DNA of 49,651 bases from Alphaproteobacteria bacterium (GTDB taxonomy: Bacteria; Pseudomonadota; Alphaproteobacteria; Rhodobacterales; Rhodobacteraceae), in NCBI GenBank assembly GCA_030424865.1, contig JAUHVR010000028.1, positions 1-49,651 of the forward strand, written 5' to 3'. Shown here one piece after another: positions 24,468-33,185 of the stretch. The notes below the pieces were generated by a model. The model ran no database searches. It worked only from the letters and a program-made list of their open reading frames with translations, and had not been told where the DNA came from. Both the position numbers and the translations under genes were made by a program. The stretch's first letter is position 1. Every line of letters begins with the position of its first letter.

Positions 24468-25783
24468 GTCAGGAACATATCGCCATCTTCATGTTCGCTT
24501 CGATGATGCTGATGCTCTTTACCGGGCAACGGGTCTTTGGCGCGATTGGTGCCATTGCGGCCATCGCAGCGCTGGCGCTTTGGGGCACCGGGGGGCAGGA
24601 TATCCCCTTCTCTGCTGCGATGAAGCTGATGAAGTGGTACCCGCTGCTGACCCTGCCGATGTTCATCTTCATGGGCTACGTGCTGTCGGAAAGCCGGCTG
24701 GCCGATGACCTGTACCGCATGTTCCACGTCTGGTTCGGCAATGTGAACGGAGGCCTGGCCATGGGCACCATCGGTCTGATGGTGCTGATCTCGGCCATGA
24801 ACGGGCTCAGCGTCGCGGGCATGGCCATCGGCGCAACCATTGCCCTGCCGGAACTGCTGCGCCGAGGCTACGACAAGCTGATGGTCACCGGCGTGATCCA
24901 GGCCGGATCCTCGCTGGGCATCCTCGTGCCGCCCTCGGTGGTGCTGGTGCTTTATGCGATGATCGCCCGTCAGCCGGTTGGCCAGCTTTGGCTCGCGGGG
25001 ATCATCCCCGGCCTGATGATGGCCACGATGTTCATCATCTACATCTGGATCCGCTGCCGCATCAGCCCCGGGCTGGGGCCGGTGGCTGACGATCTGGATC
25101 AGGTCTCGCCACAAGAGAAACGCCGCCTGCTTTGGGCCGGAGTGCTGCCGCTGGGGATTTTTGCGGCCATGATGGTGCCTTTCGTGAACGGCTGGACCTC
25201 TCTTGTGGAAAGCTCGGCCATCGGAGCGCTGACGGCTCTGGCCGCCTCGATCCTGAAACGCCGGATGACCTGGGCGGTCTTCCACACCTGCACACGCCAG
25301 ACGCTGGCGATTTCCTGCATGTTCATGTGGATCATCCTTGCGGCCCTCGGGTTCGGCGCGGTCTTTGATGGGTTGGGCGCGGTCAAGGCCATCGACAACC
25401 TGTTCACCGAGCAACTGGGCCTCAGCCCCTGGATGATCCTGATCCTGATGCAGCTGAGCTTTATCCTGATGGGCACCTTCCTCGATGACACCGCCATGCT
25501 GGTCATCGTCGCGCCGCTTTACGTGCCGCTGGTCAAGGTGCTGGGCTTTGATCTGATCTGGTACGGCGTGCTGTACACGATCACCACCCAGATCGCCTAT
25601 ATGACGCCGCCCTTCGGCTATAACCTCTTCCTCATGCGCGCCATGGCCCCGCCCGAGGTCACCCTGCGCGACATCTATCGGTCGATCATCCCCTTTGTCG
25701 GCGTGATGGTCGTGGCATTGGCCATCATCATGGCCTTCCCCCAAATCGCGCTTTGGCTGCCGGAGACCGTCTATGGCAAGTGA
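24464..25783 (+). CDS. dctM: TRAP transporter large permease (DctM)
   Basis: A 439-residue permease with about twelve hydrophobic segments. Family signatures include MLMLFTGQRVFGAIG, the VTGVIQAGSSLGILVPPSVVLVLYAMIA segment and MGTFLDDTAMLVIVAPLYVPLV. It uses a sodium gradient to take up the ligand presented by the periplasmic binding protein. Translation starts with a GTG overlapping dctQ. The binding-protein gene follows after 117 bases without an obvious terminator. Confidence 0.93.
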   Translation: MSQEHIAIFMFASMMLMLFTGQRVFGAIGAIAAIAALALWGTGGQDIPFSAAMKLMKWYPLLTLPMFIFMGYVLSESRLADDLYRMFHVWFGNVNGGLAMGTIGLMVLISAMNGLSVAGMAIGATIALPELLRRGYDKLMVTGVIQAGSSLGILVPPSVVLVLYAMIARQPVGQLWLAGIIPGLMMATMFIIYIWIRCRISPGLGPVADDLDQVSPQEKRRLLWAGVLPLGIFAAMMVPFVNGWTSLVESSAIGALTALAASILKRRMTWAVFHTCTRQTLAISCMFMWIILAALGFGAVFDGLGAVKAIDNLFTEQLGLSPWMILILMQLSFILMGTFLDDTAMLVIVAPLYVPLVKVLGFDLIWYGVLYTITTQIAYMTPPFGYNLFLMRAMAPPEVTLRDIYRSIIPFVGVMVVALAIIMAFPQIALWLPETVYGK

Positions 25784-25900
25784 CCCGGCCCGTCGCACTG
25801 GCGCAACTTCAAACAGAAGGACTTTGAATTCGAGCGGTTGACCACCAACCATTGACCAAAGCCGGACAGATGATCCGGCACACCAACTGGGAGACGTAAT

Positions 25901-26935
25901 ATGACAACAAGACGCAAGTTTCTGACCACCGCCGCCGTCGGCGCGGCCGCCGCACCGCTGGCCACGCCCGCCATCGCGCAAAGCACCATCAAATGGCGCA
26001 TGCAGACCTATGCCGGCCCCGCGCTGGCAGCCCACGTGATCGATCCGGCCATCGAGATGTTCAACAAGATCGCCGGCGACCGCATGCAGATCGAGCTGTT
26101 CTACGCCGACCAGCTGGTCCCCACGGGCGAGCTGTTCCGCGCCATGCAGCGCGGCACCATTGACGCGGTGCAGTCGGACGATGACTCGATGGCCTCCCCC
26201 ACCGATGTGACCGTCTTTGGCGGCTACTTCCCCTTCGCCTCGCGCTACTCGCTGGATGTGCCGGTGCTGTTCAACCAGTACGGCCTGAACGAGATCTGGG
26301 ACGAGCAGTACTCGGCCGTCGGCGTCAAGCACATCTCAGCCGGTGCCTGGGACCCCTGCCACTTTGCCACCAAGGATCCGATCCGCAGCCTTGAAGACCT
26401 GAAAGGCAAGCGCGTCTTCACCTTCCCGACCGCCGGTCGCTTCCTGTCGCAGTTCGGCGTCGTGCCGGTCACCCTGCCCTGGGAAGACATCGAGGTCGCG
26501 GTGCAAACCGGTGAACTCGATGGCATCGCCTGGTCGGGCATCACTGAGGACTACACCGTGGGTTGGGCCGATGTGACCAACTACTTCCTGACCAACAACA
26601 TCTCGGGTGCCTGGGCCGGGTCGTTCTTCGCCAACATGGAGCGCTGGAACGCGCTGCCCGAAGACCTGCAAACCCTCTTCCGCGTCTGCTGTGACCAATC
26701 GCACTATTACCGCCAGTGGTGGTACTGGGGTGGCGAAGCCAACCTGCGTGTCAACGGCACCAAGATGGAGCTGACCTCGATCCCCGACGCCGAATGGGCC
26801 AAGGTCGAAGAGGCCGCCGTCGGTTTCTGGGACGAGATCGCCGCCGAGGGTCCGGTTCAGGCCAAAGTGGTCGACATCTTCCGCAAGTACAACGCGGACA
26901 TGCAGAAAGCCGGCCGTCCCTACCGCTACGGCTGA
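25901..26935 (+). CDS. dctP: TRAP transporter substrate-binding protein (DctP)
   Basis: A 344-residue periplasmic binding protein with a Tat-type leader (TTRRKFLTTAAVGAAAAP, cleavage near AIAQ at about 27). The mature part shows DctP features: MFNKIAGDRMQIELFYADQLVPTGELFRAMQRGTIDAV, then LKGKRVFTFPTAGRFLSQFG and GELDGIAWSGI. Several tryptophan-rich segments (YYRQWWYWGGE) may line an aromatic cage for a cationic amine, which would suit the neighbouring amine genes; this is inference. It is read in the same direction as dctQM. Confidence 0.92.
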   Translation: MTTRRKFLTTAAVGAAAAPLATPAIAQSTIKWRMQTYAGPALAAHVIDPAIEMFNKIAGDRMQIELFYADQLVPTGELFRAMQRGTIDAVQSDDDSMASPTDVTVFGGYFPFASRYSLDVPVLFNQYGLNEIWDEQYSAVGVKHISAGAWDPCHFATKDPIRSLEDLKGKRVFTFPTAGRFLSQFGVVPVTLPWEDIEVAVQTGELDGIAWSGITEDYTVGWADVTNYFLTNNISGAWAGSFFANMERWNALPEDLQTLFRVCCDQSHYYRQWWYWGGEANLRVNGTKMELTSIPDAEWAKVEEAAVGFWDEIAAEGPVQAKVVDIFRKYNADMQKAGRPYRYG

Positions 26936-26945
26936 TACATCCCGT

Positions 26946-26967
26946 AGGGCGGGGTTTACCCCGCCTT
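26946..26967. repeat. Hairpin between dctP and the ligase gene
   Basis: GGCGGGGT pairs with ACCCCGCC around TT, extended by weaker outer pairs. No T run follows. It may stabilise the upstream mRNA or attenuate the operon; the sequence has the look of a dispersed palindromic repeat. Confidence 0.6.
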
Positions 26968-26989
26968 ACCCCCACGCTCAGAGGCTCGC

Positions 26990-28336
26990 ATGACTTTCGA
27001 TGACCTGAAAACCGCCATCGCCGCAGGCGAGATCGACACCGTTCTGACCTGCATGATCGACATGCAGGGCCGCCTGATGGGCAAACGCTTCCATGCCGAA
27101 GCCTTCCTCGAGATGGCCGAGGGCGAAACCCACTGCTGCAACTACCTGCTGGCCACCGACCTCGAGATGGCCACGCCGGATGGCTACGCCTCGACCTCCT
27201 GGTCTGCGGGCTATGGCGATTACATCATGAAGCCGGACCTGACCACGATCCGGCCCGTGCCCTGGCTCGACGGCACCGCGCTGGTGCTCTGTGACGTGCT
27301 TGATCACCACACCCACGGCCCCGTGCCCCACAGCCCGCGCGAGGTGCTGAAACGTCAGGTCGCCCGGGCGCAGGCCATGGGCCTGACCCCGGTCATGGCC
27401 ACCGAACTGGAGTTTTTCCTCTTCCAGGGCACCCATGACGAGATCGCGGCGGGCGGCTATGATCTGAAACCGATCAGCCGCTACAACGAGGATTACCACA
27501 TCTTCCAGACCTCCAAGGAAGAGCCCGTCATGCGCCCGATCCGCAATCACCTGCGCGCCATGGGTGTGCCGGTCGAGGGCACCAAGGGCGAGGCCGAGGC
27601 CGGTCAGGAAGAACTGAACATCAAATACGCCGAGGCGCTGGCCACGGCCGATCACCACATCCTGGCCAAACACGCGGTCAAGGAAATCGCCCACCTTGCA
27701 GGCTATGCCGCCAGCTTCCTGCCGAAATGGCACCACGACCGTGTGGGCTCTGCCGCGCACGTGCATATGTCGCTCTGGCGTGACGGGGCAAACGCCTTCT
27801 ACGACGCCGAGGCGCCCCTGGCGAAGTCCAGACTGATGGACCACTACATGGCCGGCCTGCTGAAATACGCCGCCGACTACACTGTCTTCCTGGCCCCCTA
27901 CATCAACAGCTACAAGCGCTTCGCCAAGGGCACCTTTGCGCCGACGCAGATCCTGTGGTCCGTCGACAACCGCACCGCCGCCCTGCGGCTTTGCGGGGAT
28001 GGCACCAAGGGTGTGCGCGTCGAAAGCCGCGTTCCCGGCGCTGACATGAACCCCTATCTGGCCTGCGCCGCCATGCTGGCAGCGGGTCTGAAAGGCATCG
28101 AGGAAGAACTCGAACTGCCCGCGCCCTTCCGCGGCGACGCCTACGAGGGCAGCCAGGACGAGATCCCGAACACCCTGCGTGACGCGCGCGAGGCCCTGTT
28201 GGCATCGGACATGCTGGCCGAGGCGCTTGGCGCAGATGTCGTCGCCCACTACGCCCGTGCCGCCGAGGTCGAGATCGAGGATTTCAACCGCGTCGTCACC
28301 GATTATGAAATCGCGCGGGGGTTCGAAAAGGCGTGA
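26990..28336 (+). CDS. Glutamine-synthetase-family gamma-glutamylamide ligase (GmaS/GlnT-like)
   Basis: A 448-residue ligase close in pattern to gamma-glutamylmethylamide synthetases: DTVLTCMIDMQGRLMGKRFH, then THCCNYLLATDLEMATPDGYASTSW, SGYGDYIMKPDLTTIRPVPWL-like, MATELEFFLFQ and LPKWHHDRVGSAAHVHMSLW. The GS catalytic residues are all present, and the adenylylation loop is absent. It would join glutamate to an imported amine using ATP. It is clearly different from the two PuuA-like ligases at 6054 and 8125. It sits between the TRAP importer and dehydrogenases for an alcohol and an aldehyde, which points to an amino alcohol substrate (inference). Confidence 0.88.
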   Translation: MTFDDLKTAIAAGEIDTVLTCMIDMQGRLMGKRFHAEAFLEMAEGETHCCNYLLATDLEMATPDGYASTSWSAGYGDYIMKPDLTTIRPVPWLDGTALVLCDVLDHHTHGPVPHSPREVLKRQVARAQAMGLTPVMATELEFFLFQGTHDEIAAGGYDLKPISRYNEDYHIFQTSKEEPVMRPIRNHLRAMGVPVEGTKGEAEAGQEELNIKYAEALATADHHILAKHAVKEIAHLAGYAASFLPKWHHDRVGSAAHVHMSLWRDGANAFYDAEAPLAKSRLMDHYMAGLLKYAADYTVFLAPYINSYKRFAKGTFAPTQILWSVDNRTAALRLCGDGTKGVRVESRVPGADMNPYLACAAMLAAGLKGIEEELELPAPFRGDAYEGSQDEIPNTLRDAREALLASDMLAEALGADVVAHYARAAEVEIEDFNRVVTDYEIARGFEKA

Positions 28337-28728
28337 TGACCGACGCGCAGGCCATCTTTCAAACGCTCTTTGACGCCTATGTCGACCGCTACCTTGCAGG
28401 CGATGCTTTGGCCTGCGCCGAGTTCTACGCCGAGGACGGGCAGATCCACTCGCCCTTCGGCCCACCCGTTGTGGGCCGCGCGGCCATCGCGCAAGAGCAT
28501 CTGGTCTGGTTCCAGGAAAACGAGGTCAACAAGACCGTCACCATCCTGGAGGCCCGCGCCGCGGGCGACATCGGCTTTGCGCTGGCGGAATACGGTGCCG
28601 ACGTGCCGCAAGAGGACGGCAGCTTGGCGCGCGAGGAAGGCACCAGCCTGAACAGTTTTGAACGCGGTCCGGATGGCACTTGGCGCATCCGCCACACCAG
28701 CCTGAACGCCGCGGCAGAGCAGACCTGA
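28336..28728 (+). CDS. NTF2/SnoaL-like fold protein
   Basis: A 130-residue single-domain protein, MTDAQAIFQTLFDAYVDRYLAG, with the cone-shaped NTF2-like pattern DALACAEFYAEDGQIHSPFGPPVVGRAAI and a C-terminal GTWRIRHTSLN strand. Members act as isomerases, cyclases, binding proteins or dimerisation modules. The ATG overlaps the ligase stop by one base (TGATG), so it is part of the operon and may handle a labile intermediate. No specific reaction can be assigned. Confidence 0.8.
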   Translation: MTDAQAIFQTLFDAYVDRYLAGDALACAEFYAEDGQIHSPFGPPVVGRAAIAQEHLVWFQENEVNKTVTILEARAAGDIGFALAEYGADVPQEDGSLAREEGTSLNSFERGPDGTWRIRHTSLNAAAEQT

Positions 28729-28744
28729 ACACCCGGAAAACCCC

Positions 28745-30127
28745 ATGACTCAAACACTCAGATGTATCTCTCCCATCGACGGATCAGTCTTTGCGGAACG
28801 CGACACGCTTTCGACTGAAGCCGCAAAAGCCGCAGTTGACCGCGCAAGGACCGCGCAAATCGGCTGGGCTGCACGGCCCTTGCAAGAACGGATCGACCTT
28901 GTGCTGGCCGGAGTCGCAGCAGTTGGCGCGATGAATGACCAGATCGTACCGGAACTGGCCCGGATGATGGGCCGCCCTGTCCGCTATGGCGGCGAATTCG
29001 GCGGGTTCGAGGAACGCGCCAGCCACATGGCCTCTATCGCGGCGGACAGCCTTGCCGACATCGAAGTTGGTGAAGACGCGACCTTCAAACGCTACATCAA
29101 GCGCGTCCCGCATGGCGTGGTCTTTGTCGTCGCCCCCTGGAACTACCCCTACATGACCGCGATCAACACCGTGGCCCCGGCCCTGATCGCGGGCAATACC
29201 GTGGTGCTGAAACATGCCACGCAGACCCTGCTGGTGGGCGAGCGCATGGCGCAGGCCTTCCATTGCGCGGGTGTGCCCCAAGATGTCTTTCAGAACGTCT
29301 TTCTGACCCATGACACGACCAACGACCTGATCGCCGGCAACGCCTTTGACTTCATCAACTTCACCGGCTCGGTCGGCGGCGGCGCCGCGATGGAACGCGC
29401 GGCAGCAGGCACCTTTACCGGCGTCGGCACCGAGCTTGGCGGCAAGGACCCGGGTTACGTCATGGAGGACGCCGACCTTGATGCCGCCGTCGACACGCTG
29501 GTCGACGGGGCGATGTTCAACGCGGGCCAGTGCTGCTGCGGGATCGAGCGGATTTACGTGCACGAAAGCCTGTACAAGGACTTCGTCGCCAAGGCGGTCG
29601 AGATCGTCAAAGGGTACAAGCTGGGCAATCCGCTGGACCCAGAAACCACGCTGGGCCCTATGGCCAACACCCGCTTCGCCGATGAGGTCCGCGCCCAGAT
29701 CGCCGAGGCGGTCGCGGATGGCGCCACCGCCCATATCGAGACATTCGCCGAGGACGACGGCGGTGCCTATCTGACGCCGCAAATCCTGACGGATGTCACC
29801 CACGACATGCGTGTGATGCGCGACGAAAGCTTTGGCCCTGTGGTGGGCATCATGCCCGTCGCCTCGGATGACGAAGCGATTGCCCTGATGAACGACAGCG
29901 AGTTCGGCCTGACCGCCAGTCTGTGGACCCGCGATCTGGACCGCGCCGCACGTGTGGGCGACCGGATCGAAACCGGCACGGTCTTCATGAACCGCGCCGA
30001 CTATCTGGACCCCGGCCTGTGCTGGACCGGATGCAAGAACACCGGGCGCGGCGGTGGCCTGTCGGTCATCGGCTATCACAACCTGACCCGCCCCAAATCC
30101 TATCACCTCAAGAAAGTCACCTCATGA
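28745..30127 (+). CDS. NAD(P)-dependent aldehyde dehydrogenase
   Basis: A 460-residue ALDH. Motifs in order: APWNYP (about 130-135), FTGSVGGG at the cofactor loop (about 206-213), the general base Glu230 in TELGGKDPG, and the catalytic cysteine in FNAGQCCCG (Cys264, the GQxC position). ESFGPVVGI follows near 365. It oxidises an aldehyde to an acid. Within the operon it would act on the gamma-glutamylated aldehyde made by the adjacent alcohol dehydrogenase. The stop overlaps the next ATG. Confidence 0.93.
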   Translation: MTQTLRCISPIDGSVFAERDTLSTEAAKAAVDRARTAQIGWAARPLQERIDLVLAGVAAVGAMNDQIVPELARMMGRPVRYGGEFGGFEERASHMASIAADSLADIEVGEDATFKRYIKRVPHGVVFVVAPWNYPYMTAINTVAPALIAGNTVVLKHATQTLLVGERMAQAFHCAGVPQDVFQNVFLTHDTTNDLIAGNAFDFINFTGSVGGGAAMERAAAGTFTGVGTELGGKDPGYVMEDADLDAAVDTLVDGAMFNAGQCCCGIERIYVHESLYKDFVAKAVEIVKGYKLGNPLDPETTLGPMANTRFADEVRAQIAEAVADGATAHIETFAEDDGGAYLTPQILTDVTHDMRVMRDESFGPVVGIMPVASDDEAIALMNDSEFGLTASLWTRDLDRAARVGDRIETGTVFMNRADYLDPGLCWTGCKNTGRGGGLSVIGYHNLTRPKSYHLKKVTS

Positions 30128-31269
30128 GCCCGACCGCGAATTTTTCCTATCCCACGGCGATCCGCTTTGGCGCGGGTCGCATCAAGGAACTGGCCGAAGC
30201 CTGTCAGGCCGCCGGGATCACCCGTCCGCTGCTGGTCACAGACCGGGGCCTGGCCGATCTGCCGATCACCGCGCAGGCGCTGGACGTGTTAGAGGCCGCA
30301 GGCATGGGCCGCGCGCTTTTTGCCGATGTGGACCCGAACCCCAACGAAAAGAACCTTGCCGCGGGTGTGGCGGTCTTCAAAGAGGGTGGCCATGACGGAG
30401 TTGTCGCCTTTGGAGGCGGCTCTGGACTGGATCTGGGCAAAATGGTTGCCTTCATGGCCGGTCAGACCCGGCCCGTCTGGGATTTCGAGGACATCGGCGA
30501 CTGGTGGACCCGCGCCGACGCGGATGCCATTGCGCCCAACGTGGCCGTGCCGACAACAGCCGGTACCGGGTCCGAGGTCGGGCGCGCCAGCGTCATCACC
30601 AACTCGGAAACCGCCGAGAAAAAGATCATCTTCCACCCCAAGGTCCTGCCCTCGGTGGTCATCTGCGATCCGGAACTCACCGTCGGCATGCCCGCCTTCA
30701 TCACCGCAGGCACCGGGCTTGATGCCTTTGCGCATTGCGTCGAGGCCTTTTCCAGCCCGCATTATCACCCCATGTCCCAGGGTATCGCGTTGGAAGGCAT
30801 GCGGTTGGTGATCGAAAACCTGCCACGCGCCTATGACACGCCGAACGATCTGGAGGCGCGGGCGCACATGATGTCAGCGGCAATGATGGGAGCGACGGCC
30901 TTTCAAAAGGGGTTGGGCGCGATCCATTCGCTCAGCCATCCGATTGGCGCGATGCATCACACCCACCACGGCACAACCAACGCCGTCTGCATGCCCGCCG
31001 TGTTGCAACTGAACGCGCCCGCGATTCGCGGGCGATTCGATCAGGCCGCAGGGTACCTGGGGATCGACGGCGGCTTTGATGGGTTCTGCGCCTTTGTGGA
31101 CGGCTTCAACGACCGTTTGGGCATCCCCAAACGCCTGTCGGACCTGGGCGTCATCGATCCTGACCTCGATCGTCTGGTGGCTGACGCGCTGCAGGATCCC
31201 AGTTGCGGAGGCAACCCGGTCACCCTGACCGAAGCCAACGTGCGCGCCCTGTTCGAAGCCGTTTTATAG
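30124..31269 (+). CDS. Iron-containing (group III) alcohol dehydrogenase
   Basis: A 381-residue protein, MSPTANFSYPTAIRFGAGRIKEL. It shows the nucleotide segment VAFGGGSGLDLGK, VPTTAGTGSEVGRASVI, and the metal-binding stretch GTGLDAFAHCVEAFSS followed by HSLSHPIGAMHHTHHG, with the aspartate and histidines that hold the iron. It interconverts an alcohol and an aldehyde with NAD. It is the last gene of the operon, translationally coupled to the aldehyde dehydrogenase (ATGA), and is followed by a terminator. Confidence 0.93.
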   Translation: MSPTANFSYPTAIRFGAGRIKELAEACQAAGITRPLLVTDRGLADLPITAQALDVLEAAGMGRALFADVDPNPNEKNLAAGVAVFKEGGHDGVVAFGGGSGLDLGKMVAFMAGQTRPVWDFEDIGDWWTRADADAIAPNVAVPTTAGTGSEVGRASVITNSETAEKKIIFHPKVLPSVVICDPELTVGMPAFITAGTGLDAFAHCVEAFSSPHYHPMSQGIALEGMRLVIENLPRAYDTPNDLEARAHMMSAAMMGATAFQKGLGAIHSLSHPIGAMHHTHHGTTNAVCMPAVLQLNAPAIRGRFDQAAGYLGIDGGFDGFCAFVDGFNDRLGIPKRLSDLGVIDPDLDRLVADALQDPSCGGNPVTLTEANVRALFEAVL

Positions 31270-31307
31270 CCCGACACCGGGCAACCACGCGCCCCTGAAC
31301 CACACCG

Positions 31308-31340
31308 AAACGCCGTCCAATGCAGATTGGGCGGCGTTTT
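31308..31340 (+). terminator. Rho-independent terminator of the amine operon
   Basis: AAACGCCGTCCAA pairs with TTGGGCGGCGTTT (one T-G pair) around TGCAGA, followed by a T and then CACA. It is 38 bases after the alcohol dehydrogenase stop. Confidence 0.75.
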
Positions 31341-31390
31341 CACATGTAAGATGCCTGTCGGCCCCTCAGGTCGGTCGATGTCTTGAGATG

Positions 31391-31467
31391 GTACCGCCTC
31401 CCCGGTTCGAACGGGGGACCTCTAGATCCACAATCTAGCGCTCTAACCTACTGAGCTAAGGCGGCAC
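31391..31467 (-). tRNA. tRNA-His (anticodon GTG)
   Basis: The minus strand folds as a full cloverleaf. An acceptor stem carries the extra 5' G opposite C73 typical of tRNA-His. The D arm contains TTAGCTCAGTAGGTTAGAGC, the anticodon arm is CTAGA-TTGTGGA-TCTAG with anticodon GTG, and the T arm is CCCCG-TTCGAAC-CGGGG. The 3' CCA is not encoded. Confidence 0.96.
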
Positions 31468-31519
31468 TGGCAGGCGGAATAACTTTGGCCGGGACCGAAT
31501 GCAAGCCCAAATCCGGCGA

Positions 31520-32002
31520 TTACAACGCAACTTCCCAAGTCTGATGAACGACATCGGCGCCAAAGCTTGTCACCTTTTGCGCTTCGGTCATCTGCCATCC
31601 GGCGGACGCGTACAGGTGGGTTGCCGCCTTTTGGCTTTCGTGGGTCCAAAGGACCATCCGGCGATAGCCCTTGGACCTTGCATAGGCCATGCAGACCGAC
31701 AAAAGGTGCTTGCCCAGCCCAAGACCGCGCGCCTCGGAGACCAAGTAGAAAAGCCGTAGCTTGGCGGTTTCGTCATCGACGTGCACGCAAAAGATACTGC
31801 CCAAACGCTGACCGTCGCGCTCGGCGATCCAGGCACGTTCGCAGGTCGGATCGCGGTCGCGTTCGAACTCTTTCAGGATCTCGGCCACAAGGGCACCGAA
31901 CGTATCGTCGAACCCTTCGGTCTGAGCATAATAGGTGGCGTGCTGATGCACGAGCCAGGCCGCGTCTCCCGCGCCGATATCTCTTAGAATGACGTCTCCC
32001 AT
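31520..32002 (-). CDS. GNAT-family N-acetyltransferase
   Basis: A 160-residue acetyltransferase, MGDVILRDIGAGDAAWLVHQH. Motif A of the fold, with the acetyl-CoA pyrophosphate loop, is LFYLVSEARGLGLGKHLL (RGxGxGxxL). WIAERDGQRLGSIFCVHVDD and LWTHESQKAATHLYASAGW complete the pattern. The substrate is unknown; similar proteins occur fused to MarR regulators, but no such domain is present here. ATGs at 32008 and 32032 are possible alternative starts. Confidence 0.85.
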   Translation of the reverse strand: MGDVILRDIGAGDAAWLVHQHATYYAQTEGFDDTFGALVAEILKEFERDRDPTCERAWIAERDGQRLGSIFCVHVDDETAKLRLFYLVSEARGLGLGKHLLSVCMAYARSKGYRRMVLWTHESQKAATHLYASAGWQMTEAQKVTSFGADVVHQTWEVAL

Positions 32003-32092
32003 GACCATAGCAAGCCAGAGCGTGGCTTGCATTTCAAGGCCTTGCCCGCTATGGCGCGGGGTCAGGGCCGCGACGTGCCCAAGAGGGTGGCA

Positions 32093-32287
32093 ATGGGCAT
32101 CAACGACGAACGCGAGATCGAGGCGAATCTGCAGATCGGACCAACCGATCAGGGCATGGTGCGTCTGTTCATCATGGCCGACGGGCTGGAAATCCCCATG
32201 GATTTCTCGCCGGACGAAGCTGCCGAGATCGCCGAAGAGCTGAACGCCGCCGCAGCGGCTGCCCGCAAGGTGAAACCGCGCCGCTAG
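32093..32287 (+). CDS. DUF6324-family small protein
   Basis: A 64-residue protein, MGINDEREIEANLQIGPTDQ, followed by a strand region (GMVRLFIMADGLEIPMDFSP) and an alanine-rich helix (DEAAEIAEELNAAAAAARKV). It matches a small conserved Rhodobacterales family of unknown function. The ATG at 32093 follows an AAGAGGG ribosome site and begins the conserved part; the frame is open further upstream. Its 3' end overlaps the convergent VOC gene by four bases. Confidence 0.75.
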   Translation: MGINDEREIEANLQIGPTDQGMVRLFIMADGLEIPMDFSPDEAAEIAEELNAAAAAARKVKPRR

Positions 32288-32655
32288 ACGTGCTGGTCGA
32301 TCAGCACCGGGTTCCCATCCGGATCAACTACCGTGAAACTGCCGGGACCTGAGCCATTCTCGTCCACTTCGACCTGTGGTTTGAGCCCGGCAGCCTTCAG
32401 GCGTTTCTGAATCTCGCGCACATCCAGAAAATTGGTCATCTGCTGCCCTTCGGCATCCCACCCGGGATTGAAGGTCAGCATGTTGCGCTCGAACATGCCC
32501 TGGAACAGGCCGATGGTGCATTGCCCGTTCCGCATGATCATCCAGCCGTCATCGGGGTTGCCCCCCAGCACCGAGAAGCCCAGAACCTGGTAGAAGTCGC
32601 GCGATACGGCCAGATCGCTGACGGAAAGACTTATTGAAAAATTGCCTAGTTGCAT
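32284..32655 (-). CDS. VOC-superfamily (glyoxalase/bleomycin resistance-like) protein
   Basis: A 123-residue single VOC domain starting MQLGNFSISLSVSDLAVSRDFYQVLGFSVLG, the usual first beta-alpha-beta module. A C-terminal module ends GPGSFTVVDPDGNPVLIDQH, where DPDGN-x-x-x-xD/E is the family closing motif. It is likely a metal-binding dimer. The substrate is not predictable from sequence. Confidence 0.87.
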   Translation of the reverse strand: MQLGNFSISLSVSDLAVSRDFYQVLGFSVLGGNPDDGWMIMRNGQCTIGLFQGMFERNMLTFNPGWDAEGQQMTNFLDVREIQKRLKAAGLKPQVEVDENGSGPGSFTVVDPDGNPVLIDQHV

Positions 32656-32712
32656 GAATTGCCCTCACCTTGTCTGGCCAGACTGCCCCTAACATGCAAA
32701 TTTCGCAAATAT

Positions 32713-33174
32713 TTAGATGATCGCGCTATAGGTTTTGCCCGCGCCCGGGTCTCGCAATGCCTGCAATCTGCGCGCCGCGTGCTGCGCCATCTTGCGGGTC
32801 AGCACCGTGCGACGTGCCCCGGCCAGCTTGTCTTCGGGGGCCATGCGCAGGATTTCGGCGTCATAGGCATCGGCGATGATCAACCCGCTGTCTTCGGGCA
32901 AGAGGTCGGTCGGAAACTCTTGATCCACCGCCCAGAAATAGCGGTCACACCAGGGCAGATAGCCCTGCCACTTCTCGTCTGTCATGAAATCGGTACGGCT
33001 GGACTTGCATTCGATCACCCAGATCTCGCCCTTCGGGCCCAGCGCCAGCACGTCGACGCGCAAACCGCGGTCGGGCACAAATTCCTCGACGCAGGCAAAG
33101 CCCAGCGAGGACAGATGGCGCACCACGCCACGGGCCAGAATCTGGCCGGGCTGCATGTCGGTCAGGACGTTCAT
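32713..33174 (-). CDS. mmcB: MmcB-family DNA repair protein
   Basis: A 153-residue PD-(D/E)xK-like nuclease fold protein. The catalytic pattern is visible as RVDVLALGPKGEIWVIECKSS (D then ExK). The segments HLSSLGFACVEEFVPDRGLR and WVIECKSSRTDFMTDEKWQGYLPWCDRYFWAV are typical of MmcB, an SOS-induced repair factor in Caulobacter. The start at 33174 lies 11 bases from a perfect GAAC-N7-GAAC LexA box, supporting SOS control. Confidence 0.88.
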   Translation of the reverse strand: MNVLTDMQPGQILARGVVRHLSSLGFACVEEFVPDRGLRVDVLALGPKGEIWVIECKSSRTDFMTDEKWQGYLPWCDRYFWAVDQEFPTDLLPEDSGLIIADAYDAEILRMAPEDKLAGARRTVLTRKMAQHAARRLQALRDPGAGKTYSAII

Positions 33175-33185
33175 GTGGAAACTAT

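Noticed and set aside
24341-26332. A 663-codon minus-strand frame opposite dctM and dctP
   Set aside because: Histidine/glutamine-rich shadow translation of two well-supported genes; no ribosome site or family match.
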